Part shown: piece after piece, positions 1 through 11,500 of the stretch
Layout: every line of letters starts with the position of its first letter
Position numbering within the stretch: the stretch's first letter is position 1
From: RGIG8748 sp045539515
GTDB taxonomy: Bacteria > Bacillota > Clostridia > UMGS1810
Direction of reading: 5' to 3'
NCBI GenBank assembly: GCA_045539515.1
Contig: JAZQFN010000083.1
Location: 1-64,000 of the forward strand
Length of the DNA: 64,000 bases
Program-made: the position numbers and the translations under genes
The notes under the pieces: model-generated
What the model was told of the DNA's origin: nothing
Seen by the model: the letters and a program-made list of their open reading frames with translations, nothing else
Database searches by the model: none

Positions 1-261
1 CTTCGACCTGAAAATCTTGTATTTTTGAATAGATTTTGGTGCGGAGGACGCAGGAAGGCTTTGTGCCTTTCAAGGACGACAAGCCAAAAGATGCCGAAAA
101 TACTGGTTTTCAGGCAGGTTCGGATAATACTCCAATGGCTAGCCGATGTAATCGGCGTTAATATATGCACTTTGGCGCTTATTGGCAAAAAAGCTATGGC
201 GCTATTACAAGAATTGTGTTACAATATATGTAAAGCATTTTAAGAAAAGCGAGGGAGAAAT
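1..261. other. Upstream region without a supported gene
   Basis: I see no credible gene here. A 72-codon frame at 25-243 has no good ribosome binding site and an unconvincing translation. There is a small perfect hairpin at 142-156 (GCCGAT-gta-ATCGGC). A possible -10 (TACAAT, 220-225) precedes the first SLH gene, but no good -35 is visible. The start of the next gene is set by GAGGGAGA at about 249-256. Confidence 0.4.
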
Positions 262-3200
262 ATGAAACTAAAAAAATTACTTGCACTTCTTCTTTCGGTA
301 TGTATGCTTATGTCGGCATTTGCCGCCTATGCATCAGAGGAAGCAATAGAGCCTGACTATCTTTTTAGCTCTGTAGCCTTTACCTATTCCGCCGAAGAAG
401 CTGATTCTCTTGTGGGAGGTGAAACCCTTACTGCAACCGTAACAGCAAAAGGTTATTCGGGAAATAGCCTTACCTTTGCTCTTGTTGTTACAAAAAACGG
501 CAAGGTTGTTGCGGCAGACAACAGTACAAAGTCCCTGTCCGGAGAAACTACATTTGAAGCAGAGGTAGTTTTGCCCGATGATGTTTCGGGTGTAGAAGTT
601 AAGGCTGTAGTATGGGAAGGCTATAACAATATGAAGCCTGTTCTCACTGCTTCCGTTATGCCTTCATCGGACGCAAGTCTTACATATATAAGTGTAGATG
701 GAACCGAGCTTGAGGGCTTTGACCCCGAGATTACCGAATATACATATCTTGTGGAGGACCCTGCCCGTACAGATGTACCCGAGATTAAGGTTAAGGCGGC
801 AAACTCCGGCTCAAAGGTGGAAATTGCAGACCCCACATGGTATCCCGGCAAGAGTGTAATTACAGTTACAGCTCCCGACGGAAGCAAAAAGGAATATAAC
901 ATTAATTACAAAGTAGAGGATGCTCCCTTTGTGGAAAATTTGCGTGTTCTTGAAGATAACACCCTTCCTGACGGTACACCCATTCAAAGACCCGTTGAAT
1001 ATATTTACAACGGTGTTAAGCTTCAGGGAAGAATCTACGGTGACAGAGATGCCCTCCTTATTACAGAAATAAGTGGCGAAAGCATTGAAGGCGGAAGCAT
1101 CATTGTAACCAACAATGACTGGCAGAACGGCGAAGGCAAGATTGGCACAGAGTGCACTCTTTACAAAAACGGCGGAACTCTTAAGTGGATTCAGTTTGAA
1201 GCAACCAGAGGTCTTACTGTAAGGGTGTTCAATCAGAATGCTTCCAAGCCCGAAAGATTCACTGAGCTTGGCTATGTGTTAGAAAAAGACAATACCGATT
1301 ATATTGTAGGCGAAGGCAAATGGCACTACGGCACCGTATATTCCAGACACTTCAATGCCGGTGAAACTGCATATATACCCAACGGTGTTTCCAACAATGT
1401 TGTGCCCTCTGTAATAATCGCTCATGATCCCTTTGGTGCTACTTCAAGCTTCTTAAGTGAGATTACAGTAGATGGCAATGCACTTGAGGACTTTGATGCA
1501 AATAAATATGACTATACCTATGAAGTCAGTGCAGATACCCTCATAGCTCCCGAAGTTATGGCGTATGCTGCAGACGAAAGAGCACACGTTTCCATAACAG
1601 CACCCGATACATTCCCCGGAAAAAGCGTGATTACCGTCACAGCTCCCGGATGTGAAACAGCTACCTACACAATTACATATACATGCACTACTCCCCTTGC
1701 AGACAATATAGTAGGTGATCCCGATGTTACAACCTGGCAGACCCACAACGGAAATACTCACAACAACAGAAGTGAGCTTCCTGCAATTTATCACAATCTT
1801 CAGGTAGGCAACACCAACCTTGTTCACGACAGAATTCAGGATAACGGCAAGGCAGTTGCAGTAGACGAAAGCCTTATTGGCAGAGATTATATCTCCGCAG
1901 GTCACGACTGGCACTCCGGATCTCCCAACGGAGATTTTGACGAAGTGTACAAAGACAGCTCCAAGCTTAACCCCGACTGGTATTCCTTTGACCTTCACAG
2001 AAGTGCCGATGTTAAGGTTATCTTTAAAACTGACCCCTACGAAACAACTGTGGGTTCTTCCATAGAAAGTTTGCAAATAATGGATGGAAACAAGCTTCCC
2101 GACGGCACAGCTATTGACCCTGCAAAGCATGTTAAGTATGTTGAAGGCGGATTTAATGAAGGCTGTCAGCATGTTGCAGACAGAACCTTTACCTTAAGCG
2201 GTATTACAGACACCGACCTTTTTGGCAGTGATATGATATACTACGCCTACGAAAGCTATAAAGACGGTGATGCCGTTCAGGATTATGTAGTGGCAAACCA
2301 CAATGTAGACGATACTCCCGGTATTGTAAACTGGATTAACTTTACGGTTAACCGTGATGCGGAAATATATGTTTATACTTCCCTTCCCAAGGGACAACAG
2401 ACCGATAATGACCGTGCACTTGAAGCAGCAGGTTTTGAACATGTGACGGAAGCCGGTACCACATATGCTACCTCAAGTGTTGCCATTGCAAACAAAACCT
2501 ATACCGGTAAATGGAAAAAGGAAGTTTCAGCAGGTGAAACTGTTAATCTCCCCAGTAACCGTTCCGGTTCTGCTCAGGGCAGAGTAACTCCCTTTGCGGT
2601 AATTAAATACACTTCCGAGCTCCCCTTGCTCCCCGAAGAGGATATAGTTCCCCTTAACAACGGATTTATTGCAGAGCATTTAAAGAGCCTGGGATATAAG
2701 TTCCAACATAAGGATTCCGGCTACTTTATTCAGGCGTTTACTCCCTGTGGTAAAGCTAACTGCGACGGTATGTATTCAAAGCACTTTGAAGTGGCAAACG
2801 GCGAAACCGTTACAATATCTATGCCATCATTTATAGATAGAGAGTTCTTTGTAGTTCTTGACTACGCAGGCATTGAAGGCGAAGACTATGACAACGGCGT
2901 GGTAATTGAAGAAGACAAAATACCTCTTGACATTGTAAGCTTTGATGGTGACTTTTTAAAGGCTGATGCCAAGGTTAAAGGCTACAGCATAAGCGATGCC
3001 GACGGTACTCTTACCGTGAATATTGCAGATTTCAAGGCAAAAGGCGGAGAAACAGTTGGTTTTGCACTTTTAAGACCCGGCAAAACTTACAAGGATAAAT
3101 ACAAAGGAAAAGAAATAGTAAGCGACATGGTGGCTCTTACAGAGCTTACCCTGGATGAAGACGGTATGGCTTCCTACGTTGTAGATATGACAGGGGAAGA

Positions 3201-4599
3201 CAGCGGATACTACATTCCCGTAATTGACGGTGTGGTACAAAACGGCAAAATCTTCTTTGCTACATCCGAAGACAGAGGGGATATGTACGAAGAAATCAAG
3301 GATATACTTGACGGCAAGGATATTCCCGAGGGTAAAACAGTTCAGTCCGTGCTTATTGAAAAGCTTGATTCCGCAAATAAGGAAAGCCTTGCAATAAATA
3401 CTCTTGCAGTTATAAATGAAAAGCTTTCCACGGTAGATGAAGAAGTCTATGCAAAGGCAGTTTTAGCTCTATATGGTGAAGATAAATCCAATGTAACCAA
3501 TGCAGATACAATGAAGGAACTTCTTACAGATGCGGCTCTTATTGCACTTATGGATGAAGGAAAGGAAGACATTGCAAATGTAATGGTTTCTGCAGGCATA
3601 AAGGAAAAGTATGCCGACCTCTACAATGAAGAGCTCAGTGCAGATACAAAAAAGACCTTCACTAAAGATTACTTTGCAGGCAAGGGTATCTACACAAAAG
3701 AGGCTATTTCCGAAGCCTTTGAAGAAGCGGTTGTCTTAAGCTTTGTAAAGGATATCAACACTCAGTCCGATGCCGAAAAGCTCATACTTGAATTCGGTGA
3801 AGATATAGGCATAGATGTAGAAGATTACAAGGACTTAAAGACAAAGCAGAAAAACAACGTAAAAGATTATATTATTGATAATCTTGGTTCGGTTACTTCC
3901 GCAGATAATCTTGCAGATAAGATTAACTCCGAAATAGAAAACCAGGCAGATTCTTCCTCCGGTAGCCGTGGCGGTTCCGGCGGTGGCGGCGGAAGCACAG
4001 GCGGTGCAGGTGTCTTTGCAGGCTCCGAACCTGTAGTTGCGGTAAACCCCGAACAGCAGGTCACAGGCTTTGCCGATATGGCAGGATTTACATGGGCAGA
4101 AGATGCGGTGAACGCTCTTTATGAAGATGGCGTAGTAAGCGGCACAGGCAACAACATGTTTGCTCCCCAAAATGCCGTAACCCGTGAGGAAATGCTCACA
4201 ATGCTCTTAAGGGCATACAAAGTGGATGTAACAGGTGCGGTAAGCACATTTGCCGATGTTCCTGCAAATGTCTGGTACAATGCATATGTTGCCAAGGGCT
4301 TTGAGCTTGGCGTAACAAGCGGTGTAGACAGCGAAAACTTTGGTTCAGGAAGAGCGGTAACAAGAGCAGAAGCTGCTGCTATGGCATATAGAATTGCCAC
4401 ACACTTTGGCAATACTTTTACTCCCGAAACAGCTCTCTTTAATGATGATGCAGTAATTGCTCCCTGGGCAAAGGAAGCAGTATATGCCCTTAAAGGCAGC
4501 TTAGTAATAAACGGAACAGGTGATGGAAGCTTTGCTCCGCAAAAAGGATGTACAAGAGCTGAAGCCGCAAAGATTGTATACGGTCTTATTAACAGATAG
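262..4599 (+). CDS. Large modular secreted SLH surface protein (cassette 1, gene 1)
   Basis: 1445 aa. A signal peptide (residues 1-25, KKLL then a hydrophobic core ending AAYAS) precedes an Ig-like domain (about 30-130) and a cadherin-like beta-sandwich (about 133-218). A divergent KLPDGT-type module follows (about 220-395), then a second cadherin-like domain (392-478), an unassigned segment, and a canonical KLPDGT module (about 600-790). The C-terminal half has an Ig-like domain (about 890-1005), a helical region (about 1015-1225), a Gly/Ser linker (about 1230-1252) and three SLH repeats (about 1268-1445). SLH repeats bind pyruvylated secondary wall polymers, so the protein should sit on the cell wall with its modules outward. 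The region from about 890 onward aligns with the whole of the 561-aa protein at 41617, for example GEDIGIDVEDYKDLK versus GEDLGIDMDDYEDLK. It is the first of four closely spaced genes. The exact ligand of the modules is unknown. Confidence 0.85.
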   Translation: MKLKKLLALLLSVCMLMSAFAAYASEEAIEPDYLFSSVAFTYSAEEADSLVGGETLTATVTAKGYSGNSLTFALVVTKNGKVVAADNSTKSLSGETTFEAEVVLPDDVSGVEVKAVVWEGYNNMKPVLTASVMPSSDASLTYISVDGTELEGFDPEITEYTYLVEDPARTDVPEIKVKAANSGSKVEIADPTWYPGKSVITVTAPDGSKKEYNINYKVEDAPFVENLRVLEDNTLPDGTPIQRPVEYIYNGVKLQGRIYGDRDALLITEISGESIEGGSIIVTNNDWQNGEGKIGTECTLYKNGGTLKWIQFEATRGLTVRVFNQNASKPERFTELGYVLEKDNTDYIVGEGKWHYGTVYSRHFNAGETAYIPNGVSNNVVPSVIIAHDPFGATSSFLSEITVDGNALEDFDANKYDYTYEVSADTLIAPEVMAYAADERAHVSITAPDTFPGKSVITVTAPGCETATYTITYTCTTPLADNIVGDPDVTTWQTHNGNTHNNRSELPAIYHNLQVGNTNLVHDRIQDNGKAVAVDESLIGRDYISAGHDWHSGSPNGDFDEVYKDSSKLNPDWYSFDLHRSADVKVIFKTDPYETTVGSSIESLQIMDGNKLPDGTAIDPAKHVKYVEGGFNEGCQHVADRTFTLSGITDTDLFGSDMIYYAYESYKDGDAVQDYVVANHNVDDTPGIVNWINFTVNRDAEIYVYTSLPKGQQTDNDRALEAAGFEHVTEAGTTYATSSVAIANKTYTGKWKKEVSAGETVNLPSNRSGSAQGRVTPFAVIKYTSELPLLPEEDIVPLNNGFIAEHLKSLGYKFQHKDSGYFIQAFTPCGKANCDGMYSKHFEVANGETVTISMPSFIDREFFVVLDYAGIEGEDYDNGVVIEEDKIPLDIVSFDGDFLKADAKVKGYSISDADGTLTVNIADFKAKGGETVGFALLRPGKTYKDKYKGKEIVSDMVALTELTLDEDGMASYVVDMTGEDSGYYIPVIDGVVQNGKIFFATSEDRGDMYEEIKDILDGKDIPEGKTVQSVLIEKLDSANKESLAINTLAVINEKLSTVDEEVYAKAVLALYGEDKSNVTNADTMKELLTDAALIALMDEGKEDIANVMVSAGIKEKYADLYNEELSADTKKTFTKDYFAGKGIYTKEAISEAFEEAVVLSFVKDINTQSDAEKLILEFGEDIGIDVEDYKDLKTKQKNNVKDYIIDNLGSVTSADNLADKINSEIENQADSSSGSRGGSGGGGGSTGGAGVFAGSEPVVAVNPEQQVTGFADMAGFTWAEDAVNALYEDGVVSGTGNNMFAPQNAVTREEMLTMLLRAYKVDVTGAVSTFADVPANVWYNAYVAKGFELGVTSGVDSENFGSGRAVTRAEAAAMAYRIATHFGNTFTPETALFNDDAVIAPWAKEAVYALKGSLVINGTGDGSFAPQKGCTRAEAAKIVYGLINR

Positions 4600-4614
4600 A
4601 AAGGATGAGGATAA

Positions 4615-7401
4615 GTGAAAACAGTTAAAAAGTTATTATCAGTATTAATATGTCTGACATTGATACTTAGCTGTATCCTCGTTCAGGCAGAAGAAACAGT
4701 AGTTAAAGAATATAATCCCGAGCACGTTAAGGTGTTAAATGCTCTGGGAATTACCGATTATTCAGACGAAGACCTTGTTTCCACTATAACAAGAGGTGAA
4801 TTTTACGAAATCCTTTGTAAAACTGCAGGCTACCCCGCCACAGAGGATACCACTATGGTTTTTGCAGATTTAAAGCCCGGTGATGAAGGTGAAGATTATG
4901 CCAAAACCCTTTATAAAGTAGGTATAATTGCTCCCGACAAAAACGGCAATGTATATCCCGGTGCCATAATGACAGCTCCCGAGGCAGTAGCACTTGTAAT
5001 GAAGGTTCTCGGTTACGGTCCCATGGCAGATGCCAAGGGCGGTTACCCCACAGGATACCTTGCAGTGGCAAAGAGTGCAGATGTAACCGACGGTCTTACT
5101 CTTCAGGGAACATTTCTTAAGGCTGATGCCTGCCATCTTTTGTACAATGCACTTTCCGCTGATATGATGGTTCCGGTATATTCAAACGGTAACAAGCCTA
5201 TTGAACACAAGGTGGAAGAGGGTACAAACCTTTTAAACACTTCCTTGGGTATTGAAGTTCAGGAAGGAGTGGTAGAAGGTATTGACGTGTCCCGTCTTAC
5301 AGGCTTAAACGACGTATATCCCTTCTGCGTGGAAGTAAACGGCGTGCAGATTGATGTGGAATACATTCCCGATGCACATTCCTTCTTAGGCTATGCTGTT
5401 AAGGCATACTACACAGCAGGAAGAAACAAGCTTAACAAAATGATTTATATAGAAAAGACAGAAGACAACACCGAAGAAGTAATTGCCATAGAGGACATAA
5501 CCTCTATAACCGCAACTTCTGTTAAAGCATATGTGGGTGACGGCAGAAAAGAAAAGACCTACAAGACCAAGAAAGCTGCCCCTGTGATTTATAACGGCGT
5601 ATCTACAGATGCCGCCTTTGATATGGCTCTTACAGACGGTAAGAACGGTGAGGTTAAGCTTCTTGACAACACAGGCGACGGCACCGCAGATGTTGTGTTT
5701 GTTAATGCCTACGAAAATTTTGTGGTATCTCACTACGACAACGACGAAAAGATGATTTATCACAAATACAGCAAAACCCATAAAATCAGTGTGGACAACA
5801 CAATTGACGAACCCTATGTTATCCTCTATGACGAAACCGGCAAGGAAATAACCCCCGGTAAGATTAAAGAGGGAAGCGTTCTTACTGTGTTTGAGTCCAA
5901 TGAGGATGCATATCAGAAATATATCCGTGCTTACCTTTCCACAGCTGTGGTAAAGGGCGAGATAGATGCTATTGAAGACGATGAATACATTTCCATAAAT
6001 GGCACTATCTACGAGCTTGATATGGTAAATAAGGCAAACTTTGAGAACAACATTGCCGTAGGTGCATATGTTGTGGCAAGTCTTGATAAATACGGCAAGG
6101 TGGCAGATATCAAGCAGGAAAAGGGCACAGCCTTCCAATATGGTTTCCTTGAGGTTGTTGCTTCCGAAGGCGGTCTTGACAGCGTTATGAAAGCAAAGAT
6201 TTTCACAATGGACGAAGCGGAACATATTTATCCTATTGCCAAGAATGTGTATGTAGATGATGTAAGATACAAGAACACAGACGAAGAATTAAAAACCAAC
6301 CTTTACAAGGCATGCAAGGCAATGCTCGGTTCTGTCCCCACAGATGCTATGTATTCTGTTGTAAGATTTTCCCTTAACGGTGCAGGGGAAGTTAATGCCA
6401 TAGATACCATTATGGAGGATGCAGATACAGTTGCAACCCGTGACGGTAATCATTCCGGCAGAAACTCTCTCTTTACTGTACATGTAAAGGACAGATACGA
6501 GGTACTCGGTTCCCATGTTACCATTGGTCCCAAGGTGGCTATCAGCACATCTACCAAGGTTGGCAGACCCGATGGTGAAGGTGGGATTGAAGTTACTACA
6601 ATGGGTCAGGCTTTTATAACTACAGCTACAGTAGAAGGCTTTGCTTTCTACACAACAAGAGACCAGATCGTTACCGACCTTTTTGTATCTCCTGAAGTTG
6701 GAAATTCAATGGGACTTGGTGTCTCCGGTGCCAAACTTTCCATAGTGGAAAGAGTATCCGAAGCAATTGATGAAGACGGCATAGCTACATATGCAATTAC
6801 TATTGTAACTCCTTCCGGTGTTGAAAAGAGATTAATTAAAGATGGTCTTACCTTTGTAGGTAACACTGCCTCCCAAGACCCCGACCTTAAGGCGGCAAAT
6901 ATCCCTGTGCAGAATCTTAAAAATGGTGACATAGTCCGTTACGGTGTGGATCAGGCAGGAAAGCTCAGAAAGATTGACCTTATCTTCCGTCCTTCCACCA
7001 ATACAATTCATACAGCACAGTCCACAGTAAGCGGTACAGCAAACAACTACTGGACAGGAGCATTTTCAAATGACCTTCTCTACAAGAAGGGTTATGTGTT
7101 TGAAAGCTTTGCCGAAGGCTTCTACTTCTACTTTAACGATGCCCTTACAGGCGATATAACAAAGGACGAAGAGCTCCTTTCCAAAGTAACTTTGGATGAT
7201 TGCTGGTTTATCTATACAGCTCAGGCAGCGCCCAATGTCTTTAAGTACGATCTTACAGAACCGGAAAACTTCAGAATATCTTCCACAACCTTAGTTTCCC
7301 TTGAGGATTATGTACACACAGGAGCAGATGCTTCCTTTGTACTTATAAATCTCTATCACGGCAGACCGGAAGCCATTGTGGAACTTATAGGACTTAAATA
7401 A
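4615..7401 (+). CDS. Secreted protein with N-terminal SLH repeats (cassette 1, gene 2)
   Basis: 928 aa, GTG start at 4615 behind AAGGATGAGG (4601-4610). A signal peptide (1-26, ending VQAEE) is followed by SLH-like repeats at about 30-180; ITRGEFYEILCKTAGYP and the NGNVYPG segment are recognisable SLH pieces. The remaining 750 residues are beta-rich and match no family I can name; short motifs such as LDKYGKVADI recur. The protein is collinear with the 932-aa product at 43309 over its full length (shared GYGPMADAKGGYPTGY / GYGPYAQAKGGYPAGY, and the DNTGDGTADVVFVNAY / DNDGNSVADVIFVDAY segment). It starts 15 bases after the SLH gene before it, so the two are probably co-transcribed. A structural role on the wall next to the lyases is inference. 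Confidence 0.8.
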   Translation: MKTVKKLLSVLICLTLILSCILVQAEETVVKEYNPEHVKVLNALGITDYSDEDLVSTITRGEFYEILCKTAGYPATEDTTMVFADLKPGDEGEDYAKTLYKVGIIAPDKNGNVYPGAIMTAPEAVALVMKVLGYGPMADAKGGYPTGYLAVAKSADVTDGLTLQGTFLKADACHLLYNALSADMMVPVYSNGNKPIEHKVEEGTNLLNTSLGIEVQEGVVEGIDVSRLTGLNDVYPFCVEVNGVQIDVEYIPDAHSFLGYAVKAYYTAGRNKLNKMIYIEKTEDNTEEVIAIEDITSITATSVKAYVGDGRKEKTYKTKKAAPVIYNGVSTDAAFDMALTDGKNGEVKLLDNTGDGTADVVFVNAYENFVVSHYDNDEKMIYHKYSKTHKISVDNTIDEPYVILYDETGKEITPGKIKEGSVLTVFESNEDAYQKYIRAYLSTAVVKGEIDAIEDDEYISINGTIYELDMVNKANFENNIAVGAYVVASLDKYGKVADIKQEKGTAFQYGFLEVVASEGGLDSVMKAKIFTMDEAEHIYPIAKNVYVDDVRYKNTDEELKTNLYKACKAMLGSVPTDAMYSVVRFSLNGAGEVNAIDTIMEDADTVATRDGNHSGRNSLFTVHVKDRYEVLGSHVTIGPKVAISTSTKVGRPDGEGGIEVTTMGQAFITTATVEGFAFYTTRDQIVTDLFVSPEVGNSMGLGVSGAKLSIVERVSEAIDEDGIATYAITIVTPSGVEKRLIKDGLTFVGNTASQDPDLKAANIPVQNLKNGDIVRYGVDQAGKLRKIDLIFRPSTNTIHTAQSTVSGTANNYWTGAFSNDLLYKKGYVFESFAEGFYFYFNDALTGDITKDEELLSKVTLDDCWFIYTAQAAPNVFKYDLTEPENFRISSTTLVSLEDYVHTGADASFVLINLYHGRPEAIVELIGLK

Positions 7402-7415
7402 GGAGGATGCAGAAT

Positions 7416-8549
7416 ATGAAAAAGATAATAAGTATTGCTTTAGTATGGGTTCTTATATTCTCTGTTTCTGCATCTGCGGAAGGCTGGAGAATATATCCAA
7501 GTAAAACTTCAAAAGAAAAAATAGATAAATCTTCCTATGTTGCTTACTGGGATTTTACCGACGTTGATGAAGGTATGTTCCCTGCAGGCGTATCCGGCAA
7601 CAGAGCGGAAGTGTCTACTGCAATCCACGAGGTTGACGGCAAAAACAAAAATTGCCTTCAGATTGTGGACAACGACCACTCCAAAACATGGACAGGTATT
7701 CAAGCAAACTTCACTGTACCTCCCACAAGCGGACTTGTGGAGTTTAAAATCCGTTATAAATACATTAAGCCTTCAAACGGCGAAAGTACATATGCTCAGT
7801 TTACACAGTATGCTTATGACAGCACAGGTCAGCAGCTTAGCTATATGGTTACATCCTCTGTTAACGGTGCCACCCGCTTTAACCCCGGCGGAAACGGCGA
7901 ATGTGACTTGGAACCGCAGATGCTTGCCAATGATACCTGGTACACCCTTACATATGTATTTGACTTTGACAAGGATGAAATGGATGTTGAGCTTGTTAAC
8001 GAAGGTAGCGGTTCATACTACAACAAAATGAAAACAAAACTGTTTTCCGATGTAGGCGGTACAAATCTTGCCAGATTCAACTTTGGCTCGCAGTGCTATG
8101 GCGGTACATTTGTAATTGACTATGCCTATGTGAAGAAAACAGACGAAAGAATGCAGCTCAACAGAGACTATCTTAAAGGCATAAAGAAGGGTGTAGCACA
8201 GATTAAGACACCTGCACCCATAAGCCTTGCTTATGCGGAAAGAATAAACATTGTAAAAGACGGTGTGTATAAGTATACCACCAAGGCTCCATATGTTTCC
8301 GAAAACGGAAATGTAATGGTGACAGCAAAGAACATTGCAGATGTTTTAGACCTTGGTTATGATATTGCCAATGGCAAGTATATTCTTACCAAAGGCGAAA
8401 CAAAGCTTACATTTACCGCAGGCGATGCAAAGGGCTTAAGCGAAGCTCCCGTAATGAAGGACGGTCAGCTCTTTGTATCCATAAAAGATGTGCTTGATGC
8501 ATTGGGTATTGCATATACATTTGATGCAGATACACTTACTATAGGTTAA
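7416..8549 (+). CDS. Secreted beta-sandwich + copper-amine-oxidase-N-like protein (cassette 1, gene 3)
   Basis: 377 aa from the ATG at 7416. An earlier in-frame ATG at 7407 touches AGGAGG (7401-7406), leaving no spacing, so 7416 (9-base spacing) is preferred. A signal peptide (ending SASA) precedes a laminin-G/concanavalin-like region (about 35-245) with YWDFTDVDEG at its start and FVIDYAYVKK near its end. The last 100 residues resemble the copper amine oxidase N-terminal-like domain (PF07833 type): APYVSENGNVMVTAKNIADVLDL followed by PVMKDGQLFVSIKDVLDALG, a module that is common in Firmicute surface proteins and has no oxidase activity itself. The 392-aa product at 46120 has the same architecture. 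Likely role: carbohydrate-binding or structural partner of the adjacent lyase (inference). Confidence 0.75.
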   Translation: MKKIISIALVWVLIFSVSASAEGWRIYPSKTSKEKIDKSSYVAYWDFTDVDEGMFPAGVSGNRAEVSTAIHEVDGKNKNCLQIVDNDHSKTWTGIQANFTVPPTSGLVEFKIRYKYIKPSNGESTYAQFTQYAYDSTGQQLSYMVTSSVNGATRFNPGGNGECDLEPQMLANDTWYTLTYVFDFDKDEMDVELVNEGSGSYYNKMKTKLFSDVGGTNLARFNFGSQCYGGTFVIDYAYVKKTDERMQLNRDYLKGIKKGVAQIKTPAPISLAYAERINIVKDGVYKYTTKAPYVSENGNVMVTAKNIADVLDLGYDIANGKYILTKGETKLTFTAGDAKGLSEAPVMKDGQLFVSIKDVLDALGIAYTFDADTLTIG

Positions 8550-8564
8550 AGGAGGTAAGAGTAA

Positions 8565-11500
8565 ATGAAAAGAATAATCAGCTTAATTTTAACTGTAATA
8601 ATGCTTGCTTCTTGCTTTACCTTTATTGCCTATGCCAACGAAGACGGCTACGATGCAGGCTGGGATTTCCGCACCCGTTCAAATGGTCAGGAAATGCCAT
8701 TTTCACCACCTCACGATTATGTATCCGTGCAGAATCCTCCGGATTTTACATGGCCCATATATGATGGTTGCACAAGCTATGACCTTGTGGTGTGCTCCGA
8801 CGAGGCGCTTACCAATGTGGTTTATGAACAAAAGGGCATAAAGGCAAACTACTTTAACTTTAACTATACCTTTCAAGCAGGTAAAACCTATTACTGGGCT
8901 GTTAAATGCTCACAAGGCAAAGTAACCGGCTATTGCGATGCAAGGAAATTCCGCATCACTCCCGATGCACACGAATTTACTGTGCCGGATATAGACACAC
9001 TTCTTGCAAGAATTCCTAAAACGCATCCCAGAATATATACAACTGCAGAACAGCTTGAGGAATTCCGCACAAGATATCAGAAGTACCCTTACATAGCAAA
9101 AGCAAGAGATACCTACCTTTCAAGTGCCAATGGCGAAATAGCAAAGCCCCTCCTTGTTGAGGAACCTCGTATTCCCACAGAAGAGGAAAAGGCAAAGGAT
9201 TTCCAGTGGAGTATGCGTATAAGAACAGAAGCCATGGGAATTCTCAGCCGTGCGTTAAACTGTGCTATGGCATATATGTTTACTGGGGAAGAAGTTTACG
9301 CACGTCGCAGTATAGACATTATGATGGAGTGTTCAAAGTGGGACTGGCAGAATGGTTCCACATCCTATTCCAGTCAGGACCAGGTGCATCGTTCTGTAGT
9401 GCTTTTCTTTGCACGCGCCTACGACATGGTTTACGACAAAATGACAGCTAACGAAAAAGCTACCATATTAAAGCATATTCAGAACAGAGCCGGTGTTATG
9501 GAATATCTTCTTGACTCTATTTCCAAGAATCCTTATGATTCCCACGGTTGGACAGCATTTGGTTATCTTGGAGAATCCGGCATAGCCCTTTACGGTGAAA
9601 TTCCCGAAGCGGAAAAATGGCTCAGAGCAATCTTACTTGCTCATGCGGCAGTTCTTCCCCCTTGGGGCAAGCAGGATGGCGGATGGAGCCAGGGTACGGA
9701 CTACTGGCAGTATTCCACCACAGACAACAAGACATTTTTAAATGCTCTTGCAATCTCCGGCGTTATGAATTGCTATGACAAAGCATATCAGCAGAATGAA
9801 TACCTTTGGAATCTCTATGTATATCCCAAGGGAAGTTACGGCTCTTTTGGAGATGATTCCAATATAAAAACTTCTGAAAGCGAGTACTACAGCAGAAGTG
9901 CGCTCTTAAACAATGCATACTTCACAAAGAATCCTGTTGCAAGATGGCTTGCAGAAGATTTTGATTCCAAAAACGGTTCACTGTACAACACCATGGACAG
10001 ATACAATATGGTTCTAAGTGATGAAGACGAAATAGAAGTCCCCATAAATCAACAGCTTTCTCACCACTTTAAGGATATTGGCTGGGTTGCTATGACCGAT
10101 GATTTGGTTAGCCCTGAGAGAGTGCAGATGACATTTAAGTCTTCTCCTTTTGGTTCCTTTAACCATTCTCACCCCGACCAGAATGCCTTTGTTATTCAGG
10201 CATATGGCAGAAAGCTTGCATCGAAGAGTGGTTACTACGATTACTATCATAGTCCTCACGATTCGGGCTTTACCCGTAAAACAGGTGCACACAACACCAT
10301 TACCTATGATGTAGGTCTTGGTCAGGAAGATGACAACAAAATGGCAACCGGTGAAATTACCGCATATCTTACCCAGACAGACTTTGACCTTGCAAGCGGT
10401 GATGCCACAAAGGCCTATTTGGGCGGTCTTGATAAATTTGAAAGACATATGATATATATCCGCCCCGACATATTTGTGGTTGTGGATGACCTTGATGCCG
10501 GTGGCAATAACAAATCACAGTTTGAATGGTGGCTCCATTCTGATGTGGATATGGAAACCTACGAGGGCTCCAACGGTGCAAGAATTGTAAACGAAAATGC
10601 AACTCTTGATACCACCATTGTTTACCCTGAAAAGGTTACTACCTACTACAACAATATGTGGGCACTTTCTGATATGGTTGAATACGAACCAACTCAATTA
10701 AAGGGTAACGGAAATATACACCGCAGAGTGTGGTTTGAAACCGAGCCTCTTGAAAAAACCAAGATGGTTGTTGCCATGGATGTGCATAAATCCGATGTTC
10801 CTGCCCGCTATGTGGATTACAAATACTACGACAACTATGTAAAGATGACCTTCCGGAATGGTACTGTGGTGCTTGTAAACCTTACCGACGATTATACAAA
10901 GGAAATCAATGCAGGCAATATATCCTTTAAGGGTGTTGCTGCAGTTTACAACGATGAAAGTGTTATGCTTGTGTCGGGTACTTCTCTTAAAAGAGGTTCA
11001 ACCGAGCTTATTTCCTCCGATGTTACATCTTCCGTAGTAGTCGGCAGAAACGAAATCAGCTTGTCTTCCCGCGAAAAGGCAAATATCACCATTAACACCA
11101 ATAACGAGTACGTTACAGGCTGCGAAAATATATTTATTGATAATGGCTACCCGTTAGGTGAAGAATGGGGCATAACCGCTCAAAATAATGCAGACAATGT
11201 AGTCTTTACCATTGAAGCTGATGATTACGCTCTCTTTGTAAACGGCAAAAAGCTTGAAGCGGAAATGAACCTTACAGCAAAGGTAAATGTAAAGATAGAC
11301 GGTTTAGATGCAGGTTCCTTTGATATTGCAGGTTACAAGGCTCGTAACGATGTCAATAAGTACAACGGTACGATATCCATCCCCGAAGGCAAATACTGCA
11401 TAAATTCCGTATCCGAAGGTGTAAGTTTCGGCGGACATCTCCCCGGCACTGTTGTAACTCTTAAAGATGTGAACGTAGCTGCAGAAAATACAGAAGTTTG

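Noticed and set aside
25..243. 72-codon frame before the first SLH gene
   Set aside because: Weak start, odd composition and no recognisable domain.
1453..2172. Long minus-strand frame (239 codons) antisense to the first SLH gene
   Set aside because: It lies fully inside a well-supported gene and its translation is Cys/Ile/Val-rich low-complexity shadow with no ribosome binding site or known domain.
5386..6225. Minus-strand frame of 279 codons
   Set aside because: Antisense shadow of the 928-aa gene; same composition as other shadows and no homologous motif.
7416..8549. Copper amine oxidase enzyme
   Set aside because: Only the short N-terminal-type domain is present; the catalytic domain with its topaquinone Tyr is absent, so no oxidase activity is claimed.
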